From the NCBI RefSeq assembly GCF_000718635.1, contig NZ_JOBF01000010.1, positions 62,001-126,000 of the forward strand: DNA of 64,000 nucleotides, read 5' to 3'. Below the pieces are notes generated by a model that searched no databases, was not told the origin of the DNA, and worked only from the letters and a program-made list of their open reading frames with translations. Positions within the stretch are counted from its first letter, which is position 1, and each line of letters starts with the position of its first letter. Source of the stretch: Streptomyces varsoviensis (GTDB lineage Bacteria > Actinomycetota > Actinomycetes > Streptomycetales > Streptomycetaceae). The position numbers and the translations under genes were made by a program. This document shows, one piece after another, positions 60,104-64,000 of the stretch.

Positions 60104-60117
60104 ACCGATTGTTCGGT
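60104..60117. promoter_or_regulatory. TetR-type operator ACCGATTGTTCGGT
   Basis: The palindrome lies 73 nt upstream of the E1alpha start. It differs by one base from ACCGATCGTTCGGT at 63003-63016 in the fadB-like/paaN promoter, so the TetR protein encoded at 60828 may control both. Confidence 0.7.
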
Positions 60118-60151
60118 CGCCGGCACATTTTGGCTACAGGCGACCCGAGCC

Positions 60152-60160
60152 TGTGGACAA
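60152..60160. promoter_or_regulatory. DnaA-box-like TGTGGACAA with a second inverted copy
   Basis: TGTGGACAA is the exact reverse complement of the Streptomyces DnaA box TTGTCCACA. A one-mismatch copy, TTCTCCACA, follows in inverse orientation at 60165-60173, forming the dyad CTGTGGA-N10-TCCACAG just upstream of bkdR. Confidence 0.5.
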
Positions 60161-60218
60161 ACGGTTCTCCACAGCCTGAGATATGAGCAGTACGTCCATC
60201 AGCGGGAGGCACGACGGC

Positions 60219-60716
60219 ATGCGGGACGAACAGATGGCCGGATCTGGCGCCAGGCCGCCCGCCCGGCCTCTCGACGACATCGACCGCGACATCCTGCGCA
60301 TACTCCAGGCGGACGGCCGCGCCTCGATACGGTCGGTGGCCGAAAGTGTGCACATCTCGCGCGCCAACGCCTACGCGCGTATCAACCGGCTGATCGACGA
60401 CGGGGTCATCAGGGGTTTCAGCGCCCGCGTCGATCAGGAACGGGCCGGTCAGGGGGCGTCCGCGTACATCACCTTGAAGATCGTCCAGAACTCGTGGCGG
60501 AGCGTGCGCGAGAAACTGCAGGAGCTGCCGGGCGCCACCCACATCGCGCTGGTCAGCGGCGATTTCGATGTGCTGCTCCTCGTCCACACCGAGGACAACC
60601 GCGCCCTGCGCGAGCTGGTCCTCACCCGCCTCCAGTCGATGGAGGAGGTCCTGAGCACCCGCACCCTGCTGGTCTTCGAGGAGACCGATCTGCAGGAGAG
60701 CCAGGGGGAGCTGTAG
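60219..60716 (+). CDS. bkdR: Lrp/AsnC-family regulator of the bkd operon
   Basis: The 165-residue protein has the Lrp HTH (about residues 22-70): LDDIDRDILRILQADGRASIRSVAESVHISRANAYARINRLIDDGVIRGF. The RAM ligand-binding domain follows (about 85-155), with TLKI, GATHIALVSGDFDVLLLVHTEDN. It diverges from the bkd operon, the usual place for the branched-chain amino-acid-responsive activator/repressor BkdR. The ATG at 60219 has GGGAGG 9 nt upstream; an ATG at 60183 is in frame but lacks a site. The 3' end with its TAG is copied 61 nt downstream. Confidence 0.9.
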   Translation: MRDEQMAGSGARPPARPLDDIDRDILRILQADGRASIRSVAESVHISRANAYARINRLIDDGVIRGFSARVDQERAGQGASAYITLKIVQNSWRSVREKLQELPGATHIALVSGDFDVLLLVHTEDNRALRELVLTRLQSMEEVLSTRTLLVFEETDLQESQGEL

Positions 60717-60794
60717 GCGCGCGGGAGCGACGCGCGATGAGGGTGGGCGGTACGTAGAAGCCCGGCGGGAGCTGTAGGCGCGCGGGAGCGACGC
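60706..60794. repeat. 28-bp direct repeat duplicating the bkdR 3' end
   Basis: GGGAGCTGTAGGCGCGCGGG and the next eight bases occur identically at 60706-60733 and 60767-60794. The first copy contains the bkdR stop, and the second repeats TAG in another frame. Short CGACGCCCC units follow before the convergent TetR gene. Confidence 0.9.
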
Positions 60795-60827
60795 CCCCGA
60801 CGCTACCCCGGGGCGACGCCCCTGGCG

Positions 60828-61415
60828 CTACGTACGCAACCCCGCGAAGGCCATCCGCACCACCGCGTCCGCCACCTGCTCCCCTTCGGACGCCACGCCG
60901 TTGTGCGGCCGGTACCACTCGACAATCGAATTGATCATGCCGAAGAGCAGCCGGGTGGCGAGCCGGACGTCCACGTCCGCGCGCAGGTCGCCGTCGGCCG
61001 ACGCCTGCTTCAGCAGCTCCGCGACCTCCTGGTCGAACTCGCGCCGCCGCTCCATCGCCCACCGCTCGGTGTCCGTGTTGCCCCGTACGCGCAGCAGCAG
61101 CGTGACGTAGGGCAGCTCGGCCATCAGCACCTCGGCGGTGCGCCGGGTCACGTGCTCCAGCCGGTCGACCGCGCGCCCCTCGGCCGCACCGGGCTCCTGG
61201 AGGATGCCGAAGAGGCCGTCCAGCGCGCGGGCTATGGCGAGGCGGAGCAGTTCCTCCTTGCCCTTGACGTGGTGGTAGATCGAGGACTTGGAGATCCCCG
61301 CCGCCTTGGAAAGGTGCTCCATGGAGGTGCCGTCGTAGCCGCGCTCGTTGAACACCTGGACGGCGACCGCGAGCAGCGATTCGGGCGTATAGGTGTCGCG
61401 CTTGGCCATGGTCAT
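60828..61415 (-). CDS. TetR-family regulator (FadR/PaaR-like)
   Basis: The 195-residue protein has the TetR HTH (about residues 12-58): SLLAVAVQVFNERGYDGTSMEHLSKAAGISKSSIYHHVKGKEELLRLAI. The effector domain carries a TetR_C region like that of fatty-acid or phenylacetyl-CoA responsive repressors. It follows the 3-hydroxyacyl-CoA dehydrogenase gene by 2 nt and is likely co-transcribed with it. The palindromes at 63003 and 60104 are likely its operators, so it would coordinate paaN, the dehydrogenase and the bkd operon in response to an acyl-CoA. The ATG at 61415 has AAGGTG 8 nt upstream. Confidence 0.9.
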   Translation of the reverse strand: MTMAKRDTYTPESLLAVAVQVFNERGYDGTSMEHLSKAAGISKSSIYHHVKGKEELLRLAIARALDGLFGILQEPGAAEGRAVDRLEHVTRRTAEVLMAELPYVTLLLRVRGNTDTERWAMERRREFDQEVAELLKQASADGDLRADVDVRLATRLLFGMINSIVEWYRPHNGVASEGEQVADAVVRMAFAGLRT

Positions 61416-61417
61416 GA

Positions 61418-62947
61418 TTAGAGCACCTTGCGTTCGGCGGCCGCACGGCGGCGCAACGCCGGGGACGCCCCGTAGCGGCCGGTCGGGTACGCGTAGTGCA
61501 GCGCGTCCAGAACGCACTCCAGCCATGTCGCGCCGAGCCGGCCGGCCCACTCCAGCGGCCCGCCGGGGTAGTTCACGCCGAGCCGCATGGCGGTGTCGAC
61601 GTCCTCCGGGCCGGCCACGCCGCGCGCCACCGCGTCGAGCGCGAAGTCCACGATCATCGCGACCGTCCGTACGACGATCATGCCGGGCACGTCGTCTATG
61701 ACGCTGACCTGCTTGCCGAGCGCCTGGAAGAGGCCGATCGCCTCGTCCACGTCCTCGGGCGCGGCGGAGTCCGCGGGCGCGAGGACGATCCGGGTGGCGG
61801 CCCGGTAGTCGAGCGAGAGGTCGAAGTGGATGTACGTGCCGGACTCGTCGTCCGAGGCCGCGCCGCCGTCGGAGAGCCGCAGCAGCGCCCCGCCGGGCAG
61901 CTCGATACGGCCCTTCCAGTCCGCCGGGTCGCCGTCCCGTACGACCTTGATCCCGGCCTCCTCGATCAGCTCGCGGAGCACATCGGCGGGGCCCAGGGAG
62001 CCCTCGATCGTGACCTCGCGCGGGGCCCGGCGGGGCTCGGCGGTGTGCGGGGCCGGGGGCGTGGCGCCCGCGCCGTGGTCGTACCAGCCGCGGCCCGACT
62101 TGCGGCCGTGCAGCCCGGACTCGACGAGGCGGCGCTGGGCGAGCGAGGGCGTGAACTTCGGGTCGTGGAAGAAGGACTCCCATACGGACCGGGTGACGGC
62201 CTCGTTGACGTCCTGGCCGATGAGGTCGGTCAGTTCGAAGGGCCCCATCTTGAAGCCGCCGCTCTCGCGCAGCGCCGCGTCGATGGTGGCGGGGTCGGCG
62301 GCGCGCTCCTCGTACACGCGGAACGCCTCGGCGTAGAAGGGCCGGGCCACGCGGTTGACGATGAAGCCGGGGGTGTCCGCGCACCGCACCGGGGTCTTGC
62401 CCCAGGCGGCGACCGTCGCGTACGCCCGGTCGGCGGCGGCTGCGTCGGTGGCGGAGCCGCGGACCACCTCGACGAGCGGCAGCAGCGGCGCCGGGTTGAA
62501 GAAGTGCAGGCCGGCGAAGCGGCCGGGCGTCCGCAGCGCTCCGGCGACGGCGGTCACGGAGAGGGAGGAGGTGTTCGTGGCGAGCAGACAGGCGTCCCCG
62601 ACGAACTCTTCGAGTTCGGTGAACAGCTTCTGTTTGACCGCCGGGTCCTCCACGACCGCCTCGATGACGAGCTCGGCGTCGGCGAGTTCGGCGAGCGCCC
62701 GCGCCGGGTGGAGGCGGGCGCGGGCCGCGTCGCGGTCGGCGGCCGTGAGCCGGCCCTTCTCCACGAGCCGGTCCAGGCGCGCCGCGATGGACGCCGCCGC
62801 CTCCGCGGCGCGGCCGGGCGCGGCGTCGTACAGCCGGACCGGGTGGCCGGCGACCAGCGCGACCTGGGCGATTCCCTGGCCCATGGTGCCGGTCCCGACC
62901 ACGGCGACGGTGCCGGTGACGGTGCTGCTGCGGTCGATTGCGCTCAT
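61418..62947 (-). CDS. 3-hydroxyacyl-CoA dehydrogenase (PaaH/FadB-like)
   Basis: The 509-residue protein begins with the NAD-binding motif VAVVGTGTMGQGIAQVALVAGHPVRLYD (about residues 14-41). ELVIEAVVED, LATNTSSLSVTAVAGAL and LHFFNPAPLLPLVEVV mark the catalytic domain (His about 150). A second helical domain repeat lies after 370, with GKQVSVIDDVPGMIVVRTVAMIVDFA. This two-domain form is typical of PaaH/PaaC of phenylacetate catabolism and of beta-oxidation enzymes. It oxidises 3-hydroxyacyl-CoA. It diverges from paaN, which supports the phenylacetate link. The ATG at 62947 is the family start. Confidence 0.93.
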   Translation of the reverse strand: MSAIDRSSTVTGTVAVVGTGTMGQGIAQVALVAGHPVRLYDAAPGRAAEAAASIAARLDRLVEKGRLTAADRDAARARLHPARALAELADAELVIEAVVEDPAVKQKLFTELEEFVGDACLLATNTSSLSVTAVAGALRTPGRFAGLHFFNPAPLLPLVEVVRGSATDAAAADRAYATVAAWGKTPVRCADTPGFIVNRVARPFYAEAFRVYEERAADPATIDAALRESGGFKMGPFELTDLIGQDVNEAVTRSVWESFFHDPKFTPSLAQRRLVESGLHGRKSGRGWYDHGAGATPPAPHTAEPRRAPREVTIEGSLGPADVLRELIEEAGIKVVRDGDPADWKGRIELPGGALLRLSDGGAASDDESGTYIHFDLSLDYRAATRIVLAPADSAAPEDVDEAIGLFQALGKQVSVIDDVPGMIVVRTVAMIVDFALDAVARGVAGPEDVDTAMRLGVNYPGGPLEWAGRLGATWLECVLDALHYAYPTGRYGASPALRRRAAAERKVL

Positions 62948-62969
62948 GCCGCTGATCCTCCCCGATGAG

Positions 62970-62978
62970 TTGTCCACA
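62970..62978. promoter_or_regulatory. DnaA-box-like TTGTCCACA
   Basis: An exact match to the Streptomyces DnaA box consensus lies 23 nt upstream of the 3-hydroxyacyl-CoA dehydrogenase start. It is the second exact copy noticed within 3 kb. Confidence 0.45.
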
Positions 62979-63002
62979 GGTTCGCCAGGCCCCCTTGCCC
63001 CG

Positions 63003-63016
63003 ACCGATCGTTCGGT
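63003..63016. promoter_or_regulatory. TetR-type operator ACCGATCGTTCGGT
   Basis: The palindrome lies in the fadB-like/paaN divergent promoter and matches the site at 60104-60117 at 13 of 14 bases. TTAATCTAG follows directly and may be a -10 region. Confidence 0.75.
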
Positions 63017-63155
63017 TAATCTAGCGGTGTTGTCTCCGTTCCGCGTCCCCGCGGCAGCCGCGGGGCCGGCCCACCGCCCGCCCGTCTCCACTACCGCCCG
63101 CCCAGGGAGCGCGCCCGCGCCCCTTGCCACCGGCTCGACGAGGAGTTGGTCAGTC

Positions 63156-64000
63156 GTGACCGCCGAGCTCACCCCCGCGCAGTTGATCGAGAAGCACCGA
63201 CCCACCCTCGACCAGGCTCTGGACGCGATCCGCAGCCGCGCCTACTGGTCGCCCCACCCCGAGCACCCGAAGGCCTACGGCGAGGGCGGCAGCCTGAGCG
63301 CGGCCGACGGGCAGGCGGCCTTCGACGCCCTGCGCGGCGCGCGGTTCGAGCTGGACCAGCCGGGCAGCGACGGCTGGACGGCCACGGAGCTGTCGCCGTA
63401 CGGGCTGGAGCTGGGCATCGAGTATCCGCACGCGGACGTGGACGCGCTGCTGCCCGCCATGCGGACCGGGATGGCCGCCTGGCGCGAGGCGGGGCCCGAG
63501 GCGCGGGCCGCGGTCTGCCTGGAGATCCTCGCGCGCATCAGCGCCCGTACGCACGAGTTCGCGCACGCGGTCATGCACACCAGCGGCCAGGCGTTCATGA
63601 TGGCGTTCCAGGCGGGCGGCCCGCACGCCCAGGACCGCGGCATGGAAGCCGTGGCCTACGCGTACGAGGAGCAGACCCGCACGCCCCGCACGGCCGACTG
63701 GTCCAAGCCGCAGGGCAAGCGCGACCCGCTCGAACTGCGCAAGGAGTTCACGGCCGTGCCGCGCGGCATCTCGCTGCTGGTCGGCTGCAACACCTTCCCC
63801 ACCTGGAACGGCTACCCGGGCCTGTTCGCCTCCCTCGCCACGGGCAACGCGGTGCTCGTCAAGCCGCACCCGCGCGCGGTGCTGCCGCTCGCGCTCACGG
63901 TCCGCATCGCGCGCGAGGTGCTCGCCGAGGCGGGCTTCGACGCGAACCTGGTCGCCCTGGCCGCCGAGCGGGAGGGCGAGGGCATCGCCAAGGTCCTGGC
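63156..64000 (+). CDS. paaN: Phenylacetate degradation protein PaaN (aldehyde dehydrogenase family), 5' part
   Basis: About 281 residues are visible before the window ends. The aldehyde dehydrogenase-like fold is clear: PAMRTGMAAWREAGPEARAAVCLEILARISARTHEFAHAVMHTSGQAFMMAFQAGG, then AVPRGISLLVGCNTFPTWNGYPGLFASLATGNAVLVKPHPRAVLPLALTVRIAREVLAEAG. The stretch matches PaaN proteins of actinobacteria, which handle ring-cleavage aldehydes or oxepin-CoA in phenylacetate catabolism. The catalytic Cys lies beyond the edge. The GTG at 63156 has AGGAG about 10 nt upstream. It diverges from the dehydrogenase gene under a TetR-type palindrome. Confidence 0.9.
   Translation, partial: MTAELTPAQLIEKHRPTLDQALDAIRSRAYWSPHPEHPKAYGEGGSLSAADGQAAFDALRGARFELDQPGSDGWTATELSPYGLELGIEYPHADVDALLPAMRTGMAAWREAGPEARAAVCLEILARISARTHEFAHAVMHTSGQAFMMAFQAGGPHAQDRGMEAVAYAYEEQTRTPRTADWSKPQGKRDPLELRKEFTAVPRGISLLVGCNTFPTWNGYPGLFASLATGNAVLVKPHPRAVLPLALTVRIAREVLAEAGFDANLVALAAEREGEGIAKVL

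Overview
The window is high-GC actinobacterial DNA, almost certainly from a Streptomyces. It shows GTG and TTG starts, 4-bp start/stop overlaps, WhiJ-type XRE/DUF397/ATPase genes, a mycothiol-linked DsbA protein, a bacterial proteasome activator (Bpa) and two bkd clusters flanking paired Ser/Thr kinases. From memory, the right half (about 33-64 kb) follows the order of the Streptomyces coelicolor core chromosome around SCO3815-SCO3835, not far from oriC. A near-consensus ParB parS site at 50.66 kb fits that location. No tRNA, rRNA, CRISPR array or intact insertion sequence was seen.

Left half (1-33 kb) is mostly accessory or regulatory. A partial carbon-nitrogen hydrolase diverges from a mycothiol-dependent isomerase-like gene, followed by a GntR/MFS pair. 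A three-gene cassette (3992-7434) then encodes predicted alpha-helical pore-forming toxin subunits of the XaxA/YaxA/HBL type: two paralogues, only one of which carries a hydrophobic membrane segment, then a third helical protein behind a strong intercistronic hairpin. Next come NTF2-like genes, a ferredoxin-MBL fusion, MarR/MFS and MarR/SDR divergons with clear operators, an ArsR regulator, a secreted ricin-type lectin, and a frameshifted fibre-like surface protein. These are followed by an AraC regulator, an alpha/beta hydrolase, a WhiJ-like cluster, two stand-alone condensation proteins, a TolB-like secreted propeller, a TetR/SDR divergon and an MmyB-type regulator.

Right half (33-64 kb) is core-like. 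It holds a bkd cluster (E1alpha-E1beta-E2), a DevR/NarL response regulator, a PPOX-family gene under a DosR-type box, a phosphotransferase and two divergent Ser/Thr kinases. Then come Bpa, an ABC ATPase/FtsX-permease pair, a P/S/T-rich anchored protein, a quinone oxidoreductase, and an overlapping mobA-like/moeA-like/K+ channel operon. The end of the window has a second bkd operon with an Lrp regulator (bkdR), a TetR regulator, 3-hydroxyacyl-CoA dehydrogenase and paaN. One TetR-type palindrome is shared by the bkd and paaN/fadB promoters, which suggests joint control of branched-chain keto acid, acyl-CoA and phenylacetate catabolism.

The sequence is very rich in minisatellites. Many are in frame at protein tails or linkers, and many sit directly at gene 3' ends with the native stop codon copied in each unit, giving arrays of stop codons. 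Two (CTGG)n tracts lie upstream of the two predicted surface or secreted proteins in the same orientation.
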